This document shows, piece by piece, positions 8,274 to 16,691 of a DNA stretch of 47,668 nt (positions are counted from its first letter, which is position 1; each line of letters opens with the position of its first letter). Source of the DNA: Trueperaceae bacterium. GTDB lineage: Bacteria > Deinococcota > Deinococci > Deinococcales > Trueperaceae. Where the stretch lies: assembly GCA_011390675.1 (NCBI GenBank), contig JAABRX010000007.1, positions 1-47,668 of the forward strand. Reading direction: 5' to 3'. The notes beneath the pieces are model-generated. The model had not been told where the DNA came from. It saw only the letters and a program-made list of their open reading frames with translations, and did not search any database. A program made the position numbers and the translations under genes.

Positions 8274-8792
8274 TCAGAAGCGCCACGCGTCGAACGTCGT
8301 CACGAAGCGCCCGCGCACCGGCACGAAGAGCACCCGCACCTCGAAGGGGGCGACCAACTCCATGGGCCGCCAGGCGCCGTCGATCTGCTCGAACCGGATC
8401 GACCACACGGCGACCGGAGCGTCGGGATCGGCGTCCCGGAGCGTCAGGCGAGCGACGCCGCCCTCGAGGTCGAGGTCGTGGTCGTCGCACGGAAGCGCGA
8501 ACGCGTCCCCGTCCCCGCCTCCCCCACCGTCCCCCGCAGCGTCGGGACGCCGCAACCCGCGACGCTCCAGCACGGTCGTCGACGTGGTGCCGTCCGACTC
8601 GCGGCGCACGAGCGAGCGCTCGTACGCCACCTCGCGCCCGCCCTGCTCCACGGCCACCGCGACCTCGACCTCGAGCGCCGCCTCGAGCGACCCCGGCAAC
8701 GTGGCGACCAACCCCGTGCACGTCGGATCGGCGGCGAACGCGGGGGCGCCGGCGACGAGGGTCAGGGCCAGGAAGAAGGCGAGTCGGCGCAT
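8274..8792 (-). CDS. Secreted protein of unknown function
   Basis: A 172-residue protein with a clear signal peptide (MRRLAFFLALTLVAGAPAFA, cleavage likely after the AFA). The mature part has one Cys near the N-terminus (DPTCTG) and one later (ALPCDDHD), which may form a disulfide. A glycine/aspartate-rich linker lies in the middle, and the rest is beta-strand-like with many acidic residues. No family recognised. The ATG is supported by a TAGCCT hexamer 8 nt upstream and by the position of the signal peptide. It diverges from the membrane protein gene at 8896. Confidence 0.7.
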   Translation of the reverse strand: MRRLAFFLALTLVAGAPAFAADPTCTGLVATLPGSLEAALEVEVAVAVEQGGREVAYERSLVRRESDGTTSTTVLERRGLRRPDAAGDGGGGGDGDAFALPCDDHDLDLEGGVARLTLRDADPDAPVAVWSIRFEQIDGAWRPMELVAPFEVRVLFVPVRGRFVTTFDAWRF

Positions 8793-8800
8793 CACGGGGC

Positions 8801-8806
8801 AGGCTA
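8801..8806 (-). promoter_or_regulatory. Leaderless-type -10 element for the secreted protein gene
   Basis: TAGCCT on the minus strand, 8 nt before the ATG at 8792. Confidence 0.5.
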
Positions 8807-8882
8807 CGTCGCCACGCGGAGCCGCGAATGAGACCCGCGACCCGCGCGAGCCGGACGACGCCGCCGGGGGTCGAGCGCCGCG

Positions 8883-8888
8883 TAGACT
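8883..8888 (+). promoter_or_regulatory. Leaderless-type -10 element for the membrane protein at 8896
   Basis: TAGACT followed by 7 nt and the ATG; no ribosome binding site in between. Confidence 0.6.
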
Positions 8889-8895
8889 CCACGGC

Positions 8896-9636
8896 ATGAG
8901 CCGCCCCGACGCCGCCGAAGCCCACCGTGAGCGGACCGCACGCCGGTGGGCGTGGACGTTGCTCGCGGCGCGCCCCGTCGCCTTCCTCGCAGCTCAGGCG
9001 GGGATCGCCGGCCTCCTGGCGCTCGGCGGCACCGCCGAGCCCTGGTGGGCGTCGGCGGCGTGGTGGCCGCTCGCGGCGACGGTCGCGAACGTCGCCGGCA
9101 TCGTGCTGTTGCGCGCGCGCGCCGCTGCCGAAGGCGTGCAACTGCGCCGCCTCGTGCTCGGCGACGGAGTCGATCGGCGCGACGCCGCCGGCTTGGCGCT
9201 CGCGCTGCCGCTGGTGGCCGCGACGGCGATCGTGGCGCCCTGGGCGTGGGGCCTCGCGGTATGGGGCGACGTCAACGTCGGCCTCGCCGTCCTCGCGAGC
9301 CCGCTACCGACGTGGGCCGCGCTGGTCGCGCTGCTCACCTTCCCGCTGTCCATGGCGGCCGTCGACCTGCCGACGTACGCGTACGCGCGGGCGCGGGTGC
9401 GCGGCGGCGCGCTCGCGACGATCGCGATCGGCGCGGCGTTGGGGTTGCAGCACGCCGTCCTCCCCTTCCTGCCGGCGTGGACGTTCGTCGAGTGGCGCGC
9501 GCTGATGTGGGTTCCGTACGGCCTCGTCATGGTCGGGCTGCTCGCGTGGCGACCGCGGTGGCTGCCCTGGCTGGTGGTGGCGCACGGGCTCGTGCACGCC
9601 ATCGCCGCGGTCTTGGTGTGGCTCGCCTCGACCTGA
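8896..9636 (+). CDS. Multi-pass membrane protein, possibly CPBP-like
   Basis: A 246-residue integral membrane protein with about seven hydrophobic segments. Toward the C-terminus, EWRALMWVPYGLVMVG followed by WLVVAHGLVHAIAAV vaguely recalls the conserved helices of CPBP (Abi/CAAX protease-like) proteins, but the diagnostic EExxxR motif is not present, so this is only a suggestion. The start follows a TAGACT hexamer at 7 nt. The 3' end overlaps by 19 nt the GTG start of an APH-like kinase gene, so the two are probably one transcript. Confidence 0.65.
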   Translation: MSRPDAAEAHRERTARRWAWTLLAARPVAFLAAQAGIAGLLALGGTAEPWWASAAWWPLAATVANVAGIVLLRARAAAEGVQLRRLVLGDGVDRRDAAGLALALPLVAATAIVAPWAWGLAVWGDVNVGLAVLASPLPTWAALVALLTFPLSMAAVDLPTYAYARARVRGGALATIAIGAALGLQHAVLPFLPAWTFVEWRALMWVPYGLVMVGLLAWRPRWLPWLVVAHGLVHAIAAVLVWLAST

Positions 9637-10481
9637 GCCCGCTCCTCCCGTGGGCGACGGCGCATCTGGGCGCGCCGCTCCTCGCGGTCGAGGACGTCTC
9701 CTGGGATCATGCCGCGTCGTCCGTGGCGCGCCTCCGCGCCGCCGACGGGCGCACGGCCTACCTCAAGCGCCACGCCCAGGCGCGGAAGCATCGGCAGGAG
9801 CGCTCGGCGCTCGAGCGCTGGGCGGTGGCCCTGCCCGGGACGCCGCGCCTGCTCGCGACGACCGACGAACCGGCGCCCGCGCTCCTCCTCGCCGCGGTGC
9901 CGGGCGCGCTCGTCGAGGACCTCACGCTCGACCGCGGCGACGAGGTGACCGTCCAGCACGCCGCCGGCGTCTGGCTCGCCCGGCTGCACGCGCTGCCGCT
10001 CGAGGACGACGACCCGATGCCGATGGGCGCGGCGCTCGAGGCGCGCCTCACGTCATGGACGAACCGAGCGGCGGGCGCCGTCGCACCGGAGACCGCATCG
10101 TGGGTGGCCGACCGGTTGGCCGGCACCGAGGGTCTCGCGGGCGCCCGGGTCCCTTGCCACCGCGACTTCGGTCCGCGCAATTGGCTCTGGGACGCGACCG
10201 CCGGGCTGGGCGTCATCGATTTCGAGCACGCCCGCCCCGACGCGCGTTGGGTGGACGTGTTGCGCTTGATCGACGGGCCGTGGCTCGGCCGCGCGGACCT
10301 CGAGGGCGCCTTCTGGGCGGGCTACGGGCGCCGGCCTGGCCCGCGCGATCGCGAGGCGGTCGACGCGCTGCGCGCGCTGCACGCGATCGGCGCCGTTGCC
10401 TGGGGCACGCGGCACGGCGACCCGGCCTTCGCCGAGGGAGGCCGCGCGGTGCTGCGGAGGCTCGGCGCCCCGGCACGCTGA
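9618..10481 (+). CDS. Aminoglycoside phosphotransferase (APH)-family kinase
   Basis: A 287-residue protein with the protein-kinase-like fold of the APH/choline kinase family. The Brenner motif is PCHRDFGPRNWLW (HxDxxxxN, near residue 178) and the metal-binding motif is VIDFEHARPD (DFE in place of DxD). An N-lobe lysine in AYLKRHAQARKHRQE would bind ATP. The family phosphorylates small molecules such as aminoglycosides, choline, homoserine or sugars; the substrate is unknown and the name does not imply resistance. The GTG start within the end of the upstream gene is the best in-frame choice, giving a normal family length. It faces the secreted LCCL protein gene across 48 bp. Confidence 0.8.
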   Translation: MARLDLSPLLPWATAHLGAPLLAVEDVSWDHAASSVARLRAADGRTAYLKRHAQARKHRQERSALERWAVALPGTPRLLATTDEPAPALLLAAVPGALVEDLTLDRGDEVTVQHAAGVWLARLHALPLEDDDPMPMGAALEARLTSWTNRAAGAVAPETASWVADRLAGTEGLAGARVPCHRDFGPRNWLWDATAGLGVIDFEHARPDARWVDVLRLIDGPWLGRADLEGAFWAGYGRRPGPRDREAVDALRALHAIGAVAWGTRHGDPAFAEGGRAVLRRLGAPAR

Positions 10482-10529
10482 GGCCGCTGCCGCCACGCGC
10501 CGGGTACGAGGGTGCCCCGCGCCGTTCGG

Positions 10530-12683
10530 TCAGGGCGCGCGGCACTTGCCGTCGGTCTCGCACGGCGCGCGCCCGGCGGATGCACCCACGGGGCGGGGAC
10601 GCTCGGCCGACCAGGTGTACTCGGTGCGCGCCGAACCCTGATAGAAGGTGCCCGCGAGCCGCTGCGTCACCCCGTCGTCGGTGAAGCGGCCGATGTACTC
10701 CTGGGTGGAAGCGCCAAGCGGACGCACGAACCGAACCGTCGCACCGTCGAAGCTCACCTCGTCCAGGCGCTCGTCGCGACCGAGCGAGTAGTTGCCGAGC
10801 AGCACCCCGCCCTGGTACTCGAACACGAGCGTCCCGCGATGGCCGTTGGCGTTGAGGTTCCACGTACCGGCGAGCACGTCGCCCGCGTCCGTGCCCGGTC
10901 CGGGCTCGGCCACGTCCTCGGACGCCGTGCTTCGTGGCGGGGTCGGCGCACCCACGGGGCGAGGACGTTCGGCCGACCAGGTGTACTCCGTGCGGCTCGA
11001 ACCCTGGAAGAAGGTGCCCACGAGCCGCTGCGTCACCCCGTCGTCGGTGAAGCGTCCCACGTACTCCTGGGTGACCGCGCCGGCCGGACGCACGAAGCGC
11101 ACCGTGGTGCCGTCGAAGCTCACTTCGTCCAGGCGCTCGTCTCGACCGAGCGAGAAGCTGCCGAGCAGCTCCCCACCCTGGCGCTCGAACACGAGCGTCC
11201 CGCGATGGATGTTGGCGGTGAGGTTCCACGTACCGACGAGCACGTCGTCCGCGACCGTGCCCGAACCGGCATCCGCGCCGCCGCCCGCCGACGTGATGTC
11301 GAAGCTGCGCGGCCAACGACCCCACGCCCGGGTGGCGACCCCGTTGCGCGTGCTGGCCTCGTATCGCTCCAAACCGTCACGCATCGTGATCACGAAGGTA
11401 CCGCCGCGGACCAGGTCGATCGCGCCCGCATGGGCGGCCGCAGCGCAGACGTTCGAGTCGTCGGTGTAGACGTCGGTGCCCCAGACCGAGGCACCGGCCG
11501 AGCAGTTCGCCGGACAGGTCACGGTGGTCCGAGCTCCCTCGGCCTGGTCGACGAGCGCCGCTGCCCGCGCGTTGTCGCCGCAGGCGAGCGGCACGCTCGG
11601 CCCCGTCGTTCCGGGCATCGATCCAGGGCCGCCCGGAACCGCAAGGACCTCGACGTCGAACGGTGGGCTCACGGCGAGGCGGTCGTAGCCGTCGTTCTCG
11701 AACATCCGGAACTCGAACGCACCCACGTCGTTCGGGGCGACGAAGGTCCGTTGGCCGGCCGGGACGGCTTCGAGGTACTGCCACGAGACGAACTGGCGAT
11801 CGCTCGCGCCGCGGGCGTACAGACCGATCCAGTCGCGCGGGTTGCCAGGGGCACCCGCGAAGCGCACCACGATCGGCTCGCCGGGAGCGACCGCGCCCGA
11901 TCCGGGCTCGAGGACCGCCGCCCCGCCGCCGGGGCGCGTCGGCGCAGGGCCGTCGGCCACGACCGTCAGGACGTACTCGAGGTCCTCGGCCAACAGGTTC
12001 TTGACGACGATGCGGTACGTCCCCGCGCGCGGGTTGGTCAAGGTGAAGAGCGGGTTCGGATCGACGCTGATGTCGTCGTACAGCTCTTCGCTCCCGAAGT
12101 ACACGGCCATGTCGGCATCGGCGCCCCCGGCGGTGAGCCGCACGGTGAAGCCGTTCGCGCCCGCCGGAACGTGCAGCGCGTACTCGCGGTAGATCTCGGA
12201 CGCCGGGATGACCCCGGTTCGCGTTCCGCCCAGTTCGATGGAGCCGGCATCGACCGAACCCGGCCTGGGGGCGGCGACGGGCGGCGTGGGTCGCGGGACG
12301 TCCACCGTGCCGCTGCGCACCCGGATCGTGTAGGGCAGCTCCTGCCAGAGCAGGTTGAGGACCTCGATGCGGTAGCGACCGGCGCGCGGTGAGGCGAGCG
12401 AGTACGTCGGGTTGGGATCCGCGCTGATGTCGTAGTGGAGCTCTTCGTCGCCGAAGTACACCGCGAGGTCCGCATCGCGGTCCTCGCCACGGACCTCGAC
12501 CGTGAACCCGGCGCTGCCGGCGGGCACGTCGAGCAGGTAGACGTGCGTCGTCGCTTCGGTGGCGACGACGCCGCTCGCGCTCTGGTCGAGGCCGATCGTG
12601 TACGTCGGTTGACCGTGCGCGAGACCGACGAGGAGGACGGCGACGAGCGCGAGGGGGATGCGAAGACCGCGGCGGAGGGGCAT
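10530..12683 (-). CDS. Modular secreted protein: two PPC-like domains, LCCL domain, two C-terminal repeats
   Basis: A 717-residue exported protein with a signal peptide (about 1-24, IPLALVAVLLVGLAHG). Two homologous PPC-like beta-sandwiches follow (about 40-125 and 155-245), each with AVYFG, EEL, DIS and DPNP segments. Next is a domain containing DWIGLYARGASDRQF (about 280-360), then an LCCL domain (about 385-470) with CPANCS, VWGTDVYTDDSNVCAAAA and the terminal WGRWPRSFDI. It ends in two nearly identical units of about 100 residues, each opening with GTWNL and closing with YTWSAERPRPVG. No catalytic motif is visible; all parts are binding or structural modules, suggesting a cell-surface or secreted adhesin-like role. 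The ATG is the one that opens the signal peptide. Confidence 0.82.
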   Translation of the reverse strand: MPLRRGLRIPLALVAVLLVGLAHGQPTYTIGLDQSASGVVATEATTHVYLLDVPAGSAGFTVEVRGEDRDADLAVYFGDEELHYDISADPNPTYSLASPRAGRYRIEVLNLLWQELPYTIRVRSGTVDVPRPTPPVAAPRPGSVDAGSIELGGTRTGVIPASEIYREYALHVPAGANGFTVRLTAGGADADMAVYFGSEELYDDISVDPNPLFTLTNPRAGTYRIVVKNLLAEDLEYVLTVVADGPAPTRPGGGAAVLEPGSGAVAPGEPIVVRFAGAPGNPRDWIGLYARGASDRQFVSWQYLEAVPAGQRTFVAPNDVGAFEFRMFENDGYDRLAVSPPFDVEVLAVPGGPGSMPGTTGPSVPLACGDNARAAALVDQAEGARTTVTCPANCSAGASVWGTDVYTDDSNVCAAAAHAGAIDLVRGGTFVITMRDGLERYEASTRNGVATRAWGRWPRSFDITSAGGGADAGSGTVADDVLVGTWNLTANIHRGTLVFERQGGELLGSFSLGRDERLDEVSFDGTTVRFVRPAGAVTQEYVGRFTDDGVTQRLVGTFFQGSSRTEYTWSAERPRPVGAPTPPRSTASEDVAEPGPGTDAGDVLAGTWNLNANGHRGTLVFEYQGGVLLGNYSLGRDERLDEVSFDGATVRFVRPLGASTQEYIGRFTDDGVTQRLAGTFYQGSARTEYTWSAERPRPVGASAGRAPCETDGKCRAP
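10582..10887 (-). repeat. Tandem repeat copy 2 inside the LCCL protein gene
   Basis: Highly similar to 10948-11253 at an offset of 366 bp. It encodes the last GTWNL to YTWSAERPRPVG unit. The high DNA similarity points to a recent duplication or gene conversion. Confidence 0.85.
10948..11253 (-). repeat. Tandem repeat copy 1 inside the LCCL protein gene
   Basis: Partner of the copy at 10582-10887, 366 bp away, separated in the protein by a short Pro/Thr/Ser-rich linker. Confidence 0.85.
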
Positions 12684-12902
12684 GCGGGCACCTGGCTTCC
12701 GAAGACGGCGAACGTGATGGACGAGCCGCACCGCGGGACGGCAGCGCCGCCCGCGTTCGCGCACCTCCTGTCCTGGCCCGATGGGCGCTCCATCGCCGGG
12801 GCCACCGGACGGTCTCCCTACCGTCGTGGTGTCAGCGTCACCCCGAGTTCGCCCGCCGTCCAGGGTCGAACGTCCGGCGTGCGTCCGGGGCACGATGGGC
12901 GC

Positions 12903-13694
12903 ATGCCGCTCCTCGCCGTCGGCCTTCCGCCCCGCGGGTCCGTGTTCCCCTTCGACCTCTCCTGGTTGGGCTCCGGGCGCCGCTTGTCCCTCGATCCGAA
13001 GGTGACCGTGCTCGCGGGCGAGAACGGCTCCGGCAAGAGCACCGTGCTCGAAGCGCTCGCGCTCGCCGCCGAGCTCCCGGCGGCCGGTGCCCGCGACCTC
13101 GCGCTCGACCCCACGCTCGACGCGGTGCGGCCGCTCGCCGACGCCCTGCGGCTCGAGTGGTCCGCGCGCAGCCGCCGTGGCCTGTTCCTGCGCGCGGAGG
13201 ACTACTTCGGCTACGCCCAGCGGGTGCGCCGCGAGAAAGCGGAACTGCTCGCCGAAGCCGCGCGCGTCGCGCGCGAATCGGTGAACCAGCCGGAACTCGA
13301 ACGCGCCCGGCGGATGGCCCCGTACGTGGGGTCGGCCGGCGCCCTCGATGGCCGCTACGGCGGCGACCTCGACGCCCGCTCGCACGGCGAGTCGTTCCTC
13401 GCCTTCTTCGAGGGTCGCCTCACGGGACCGGGGCTCTACGTGTTGGACGAGCCAGAGGCGGCGCTGTCGCCGGTGCGGCAACTCGCGTTCCTATCGCTGC
13501 TCAAGGGCGCGGTGGCGCGGGGCGCGCAGTTCGTGATCGCCACGCACGCCCCCATCCTCATGGCCTACCCGGGCGCGCGCCGGTACGAACTCACGGACGA
13601 CGACGTGCGCGAGACGGAGTACGACGAACTCGAGCACGTCCGCACGCTGCGCGCCTTCTTGGACGGACCCGAAGCGTTCGTGCGCCACCTCTGA
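12903..13694 (+). CDS. Stand-alone AAA/ABC-type ATPase
   Basis: A 263-residue predicted ATPase of the SMC/ABC-like AAA family. It shows Walker A GENGSGKST (about residue 40-48), a signature-like SHGESFLAFF, Walker B LYVLDEPEAALSP, and an H-loop FVIATHAPILMAYPG. The protein has no membrane domain and no coiled-coil arms, so it is neither a transporter subunit nor a full SMC. Its role is unknown; relatives take part in DNA repair or defence. The ATG has no strong ribosome binding site; the 219-bp gap upstream shows no clear promoter. It ends 13 bp before a convergent GNAT gene. Confidence 0.82.
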   Translation: MPLLAVGLPPRGSVFPFDLSWLGSGRRLSLDPKVTVLAGENGSGKSTVLEALALAAELPAAGARDLALDPTLDAVRPLADALRLEWSARSRRGLFLRAEDYFGYAQRVRREKAELLAEAARVARESVNQPELERARRMAPYVGSAGALDGRYGGDLDARSHGESFLAFFEGRLTGPGLYVLDEPEAALSPVRQLAFLSLLKGAVARGAQFVIATHAPILMAYPGARRYELTDDDVRETEYDELEHVRTLRAFLDGPEAFVRHL

Positions 13695-13707
13695 CGCGGA
13701 CCAAGCG

Positions 13708-14274
13708 TCAGGTGCGGCGCTTCACCCAGCGGAGCACGCGCCCGCCCTCGTCCTCGCGCTCATCGACGAGGGCGAACCCCAGCTTCTCGATGACGCGCAC
13801 CGACGCCGCGTTGTCGACGCGGCACTCGGCGACGATCGCGCGCACGTCGGGGCGCTCGAGGAGCCAGTCGACGAACGCTCCGCCGGCCTCCGTGGCCACG
13901 CCGCGGTCGCGGTGATCGGCGTTCGTGGCGTACCGGATCTCGACGACGCCGTCGTCGTCGGGCGGTGCCACGCACCCCACCTGCCCGATCGCCTCGAGGG
14001 CGCCGCGATCGACGACCGTGGCCGCCCACCCCTCGGGCGCACCCGAGCGACGACGCGCCGCCCAGGCTTCGAAGCCTTCGAGCGCGTCGCCCGGCCAGCC
14101 GGGCGGGAAGCGCACCGACGCCGTGCGGTGGCCTAGGTCGGCCACCGCGGCGTCGCCTAGGTCCACGTCGAGGAAGAAGTCGTCGTACTCCAAGCGCTGT
14201 TCGATCGCCTCGGTCGGCGTCGGCACGACGACCGTTCGGGGCGTGACGGCGTACGGGTCGTGGAGCTCGCTCAC
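13708..14274 (-). CDS. GNAT-family N-acetyltransferase (RimJ/RimL-like)
   Basis: A 188-residue acetyltransferase. The acetyl-CoA-binding motif A lies in RYATNADHRDRGVATEAGGA (about residue 115-135), and the C-terminal NAASVRVIEKLGF is typical of the RimJ/RimL-like GNAT group that acetylates N-termini or small molecules. The substrate is unknown. The GTG start is preceded by AGGAGG 5 nt upstream, which decides it. It lies downstream of the tetR-like gene on the same strand with a 37-bp gap, so the two may be cotranscribed. Confidence 0.82.
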   Translation of the reverse strand: MSELHDPYAVTPRTVVVPTPTEAIEQRLEYDDFFLDVDLGDAAVADLGHRTASVRFPPGWPGDALEGFEAWAARRRSGAPEGWAATVVDRGALEAIGQVGCVAPPDDDGVVEIRYATNADHRDRGVATEAGGAFVDWLLERPDVRAIVAECRVDNAASVRVIEKLGFALVDEREDEGGRVLRWVKRRT

Positions 14275-14311
14275 GGGACCTCCTGTTCGTTCGTGCCGGT
14301 GGACGGACGCC

Positions 14312-14905
14312 TCACGGTACGACGGCGTCGCCGGTCGCGGCCGTGGCTCGAGTCAGCGTCGCGGACCACAGCCTCAGCACCCCCGCGTGGACCTGCGCCG
14401 CTTCGGACGCGTCGCCGCCCACCGCCAGCGCGCCCCGCCAGGCCGACCATACGGCGGCGGCGACGTCCGCGCCCATCGACCCGGGCACGCGCGCGGCCCA
14501 GGCATCGGCGACCGCGGATCGAACGGCCGCACCGAGGTCGTGGACCGCTGGTGGCGTGAGGACCAGGTCGCGGTGGTGCGGGCGCTCGGCGGCGAGGGCC
14601 AACAGCGCTCGGCCGGTGGCGTCCAACCAGGCGACCGGGTCCGGGTCGGCGTGCGTGAGCGCGCCGTCGATCCAGCGATCGACCTCCCGCGCGGCCAGCG
14701 CCGCGATCAGACCCGCCTTGTCGCCGAAGGCGGTGTAGAAGACCATGGTCGAACAGCCGGCGGCGTTCGCCAGCCGCCGCATCGACAGGCCCTCGGGACC
14801 CTCGCTGGCGAGCCGCGCGTCCGCGAGCTCGAGCAGGCCCTCGGCGACCGCGTCGCGGCCGGCCCGTTTGGCATCTCGGTACGGTGCGGGGCGTTCAGAA
14901 TCCAT
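14312..14905 (-). CDS. TetR/AcrR-family transcriptional regulator
   Basis: A 197-residue regulator with an N-terminal helix-turn-helix (about 20-65): GLSMRRLANAAGCSTMVFY and TAFGDKAGLIAAL are the usual TetR pattern. A variable helical ligand-binding domain fills the rest. Ligand and targets are unknown. The start ATG follows TAGGAT by 6 nt, indicating a leaderless transcript. The GNAT gene immediately downstream on the same strand is a plausible partner; no clear palindromic operator was found in the 37 bp upstream. Confidence 0.87.
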   Translation of the reverse strand: MDSERPAPYRDAKRAGRDAVAEGLLELADARLASEGPEGLSMRRLANAAGCSTMVFYTAFGDKAGLIAALAAREVDRWIDGALTHADPDPVAWLDATGRALLALAAERPHHRDLVLTPPAVHDLGAAVRSAVADAWAARVPGSMGADVAAAVWSAWRGALAVGGDASEAAQVHAGVLRLWSATLTRATAATGDAVVP

Positions 14906-14911
14906 GTCCGC

Positions 14912-14917
14912 ATCCTA
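14912..14917 (-). promoter_or_regulatory. Leaderless-type -10 element for the TetR-family gene
   Basis: TAGGAT on the minus strand, 6 nt before the ATG at 14905. Confidence 0.6.
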
Positions 14918-14942
14918 TCACGGCGTTACTCCGTTCGAACCG

Positions 14943-15506
14943 TCATGCGCACCGATCGAGCCGGACGCCCATCACCACGTACCGGTGCGGGTACCCAGGG
15001 GCGACGTACGGCGCGCTCAACCGGCGCCACCCACGGCGGGCGTACAGGAGTGCACCCGCGGTGGACCGGTCGTCGAGGGTCGTGAGCAGCGCCGTCGCAT
15101 GGGGCGCGTCGTCGATCACGGCGTCGTGCAGCGCGCTTCCGAGGCCGAGCCCGCGGTGGGCCGGCGCGACGGCCAGCTCGCACAACAGGAAGGGGTCGGC
15201 GCACCACTTGGTGCGCGTCGGTGGGGCGAGTTGGGCGAGGACCGCGTCCACCCACGGGAGGCCCGGGGTGGCGGCGTGGCCGTACGCGAACCCCACCAGC
15301 GCGTCGTCCACCCACGCGCCCACGCCGCGCCAGCCGGGCGCCGCGGCGTGGGCGATCCAGCGGGGCGCGAACCGCGATCGAGCGGCGGTCCCCTCTTCGT
15401 AGGGCGGTCCGGAGAAGGCCGCCGCGTAGACCGAGACGACCGCCTCGGACACCGCCGCCGCGGAGCTGGCGGCGAGCGGACGCACTCGGGCGGCGGACGG
15501 CTCCAT
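14943..15506 (-). CDS. GNAT-family N-acetyltransferase
   Basis: A 187-residue protein with the GNAT core in its second half. Motif A is LAVAPAHRGLGLGSALHDAV (about residue 112-131), followed by the strand LLTTLDDRSTAGALLYARRGW, typical of the domain's end. The N-terminal 90 residues carry the remaining strands with VGAWVDDALVGFAYGH. The substrate is unknown. A TAAGCT hexamer ends 6 nt before the ATG. The gene is upstream of the TetR-family gene on the same strand (37-bp gap), but that gene has its own promoter. Confidence 0.82.
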   Translation of the reverse strand: MEPSAARVRPLAASSAAAVSEAVVSVYAAAFSGPPYEEGTAARSRFAPRWIAHAAAPGWRGVGAWVDDALVGFAYGHAATPGLPWVDAVLAQLAPPTRTKWCADPFLLCELAVAPAHRGLGLGSALHDAVIDDAPHATALLTTLDDRSTAGALLYARRGWRRLSAPYVAPGYPHRYVVMGVRLDRCA

Positions 15507-15512
15507 GGACCG

Positions 15513-15518
15513 AGCTTA
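15513..15518 (-). promoter_or_regulatory. Leaderless-type -10 element for the GNAT gene at 14943
   Basis: TAAGCT on the minus strand, 6 nt before the ATG at 15506. Confidence 0.55.
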
Positions 15519-15583
15519 GGGCCTCGGAGCGTTCGGGCGCGACGTCGGGTGGCGCATCCCACACGCGGCGCGGCTTCGGCGGG

Positions 15584-15595
15584 TTTTGATAACCC
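15584..15595 (+). promoter_or_regulatory. AT-rich element TTTTGATAACCC just before the recombinase start
   Basis: It shares TTTGATAACC with the left arm and core of the dif-like palindrome at 4833-4860 and lies within the small inverted repeat GGGTT-TTGAT-AACCC. It could be the recombinase promoter (GATAAC as -10), a half-site for autoregulation, or both. Confidence 0.35.
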
Positions 15596-15597
15596 AT

Positions 15598-16632
15598 ATG
15601 ACGCTCGCCCGCCGAGACGGCGCCGACCCGCTCGCCCGCACCGAACAGCTGCACCGCTGGGGCGAGGCCGCCCTCAAGCGGTTCGCGGTCGAGGCGGCCG
15701 GCGAGCGCAACCTGGAGAAGCTCTGGCGCTTGGTCGAAGCGCACCTGACGCTGCACGGCGCATCGGGCGTCGGCACGTCGGCGCACACCCGGCGCGCCTA
15801 CAAGCGCGGCGTCGAAGAGTTGCTCACCCTGTGGGCCGGGGAGTCGCTGCTGCGGCCCGCCCGCGACGCCGGCGCGCTCTACGTGCAGCGGCTGCGCGCG
15901 GGCGACCGCGAACCCGTGCACGCCGAGGCCGAAACCGGCAAACGGGGCCGGAAGCCGAAGAAGGGGCCGCTCGCCCCCGCCACCGTCGAGCTGAGGCTCG
16001 CCGCCGCGCGCGCGCTCTACGCCGCCCTGCGCTGGGCGGGCGCCACCGACGCGGACCCCTTCCGCGACGTGCGCACCGGCCGCGACGTCGACCGCGAGGA
16101 AGACGTCGCCGGACTCAAGGTCTACACCGAGTTCGAGCTGATCGAGCTGCTCGGCCGGGCGGACGAGCTCGAGGACCGGGTGCTGGTGTTGCTCGGCGCC
16201 CACGCCGGGTTGCGCGTCAGCGAGATGCTGGCGCTGCGCTGGGAGCGGGTGGACGTGGGGTCCCGGGAGCTGCTCGTGAAGGGCGGCAAGGGCAACAAGA
16301 CCGCGCTGGTGCAGTTGACGCCACGGCTCACCGCCGAGCTCGAGGCTTGGCGGCGCCTGCGGCTCGCCGAGGCGCCATCGGACCCGTTCGTGCTGACGCT
16401 GCGGTCCCAGTACGGCGTGTACCGCCGTCTGCGCACCCTCTGCCAGCGCGCCGAGGTCCGGTTCAAGGGGGTGCACGCGCTCCGGCACGCCGCCGGGACC
16501 AAGCTCTACCGCCAGACCGGCGACCTGGGGCAGGTCCAGGACCACCTCCGCCACGCCACCCTCGACATGGCGCGGCGCTACGCGCGCTCGGATCGGCGCA
16601 AGCTCCGCGGCAGCCTCGACGATTGGTCGTGA
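15598..16632 (+). CDS. Tyrosine recombinase/integrase (XerC/XerD-like)
   Basis: A 344-residue site-specific recombinase with a SAM-like DNA-binding N-domain (about 30-160, interrupted by a basic insert near 103-124 with GKRGRKPKKG) and a catalytic domain. The catalytic residues are all present: Arg206 in GLRVSEM, Lys231 in KGGKGNK, His293-Ala-Leu-Arg296, His319 in DHLRHATLD and the nucleophile Tyr328 in ARRYARS. Such enzymes resolve chromosome dimers or integrate elements by strand exchange at paired 11-bp sites. A candidate site is at 4833-4860. The ATG was preferred over an upstream in-frame TTG. No phage or integrative-element genes flank it, so a chromosomal Xer-like role is plausible. 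Confidence 0.9.
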   Translation: MTLARRDGADPLARTEQLHRWGEAALKRFAVEAAGERNLEKLWRLVEAHLTLHGASGVGTSAHTRRAYKRGVEELLTLWAGESLLRPARDAGALYVQRLRAGDREPVHAEAETGKRGRKPKKGPLAPATVELRLAAARALYAALRWAGATDADPFRDVRTGRDVDREEDVAGLKVYTEFELIELLGRADELEDRVLVLLGAHAGLRVSEMLALRWERVDVGSRELLVKGGKGNKTALVQLTPRLTAELEAWRRLRLAEAPSDPFVLTLRSQYGVYRRLRTLCQRAEVRFKGVHALRHAAGTKLYRQTGDLGQVQDHLRHATLDMARRYARSDRRKLRGSLDDWS

Positions 16633-16676
16633 CGCGGCGAGCGCGGGCCTGGGGAGCCACTTCGCGGGGCGGGCCG

Positions 16677-16682
16677 TATCAT
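16677..16682 (+). promoter_or_regulatory. Probable -10 element for the first diguanylate cyclase
   Basis: TATCAT lies 9 nt before the ATG at 16692; the spacer contains GAGGGT, which may act as a weak ribosome binding site for a slightly longer transcript. Confidence 0.4.
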
Positions 16683-16691
16683 GCGAGGGTC

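Noticed and set aside
9618-10481. Aminoglycoside resistance gene
   Set aside because: Only the kinase fold is shown; the family covers many substrates and nothing here indicates antibiotics.
15598-16632. Integrative element or prophage around the tyrosine recombinase
   Set aside because: No phage, replication or transfer genes flank it, neighbours are ordinary chromosomal genes, and no direct-repeat attachment sites were seen.
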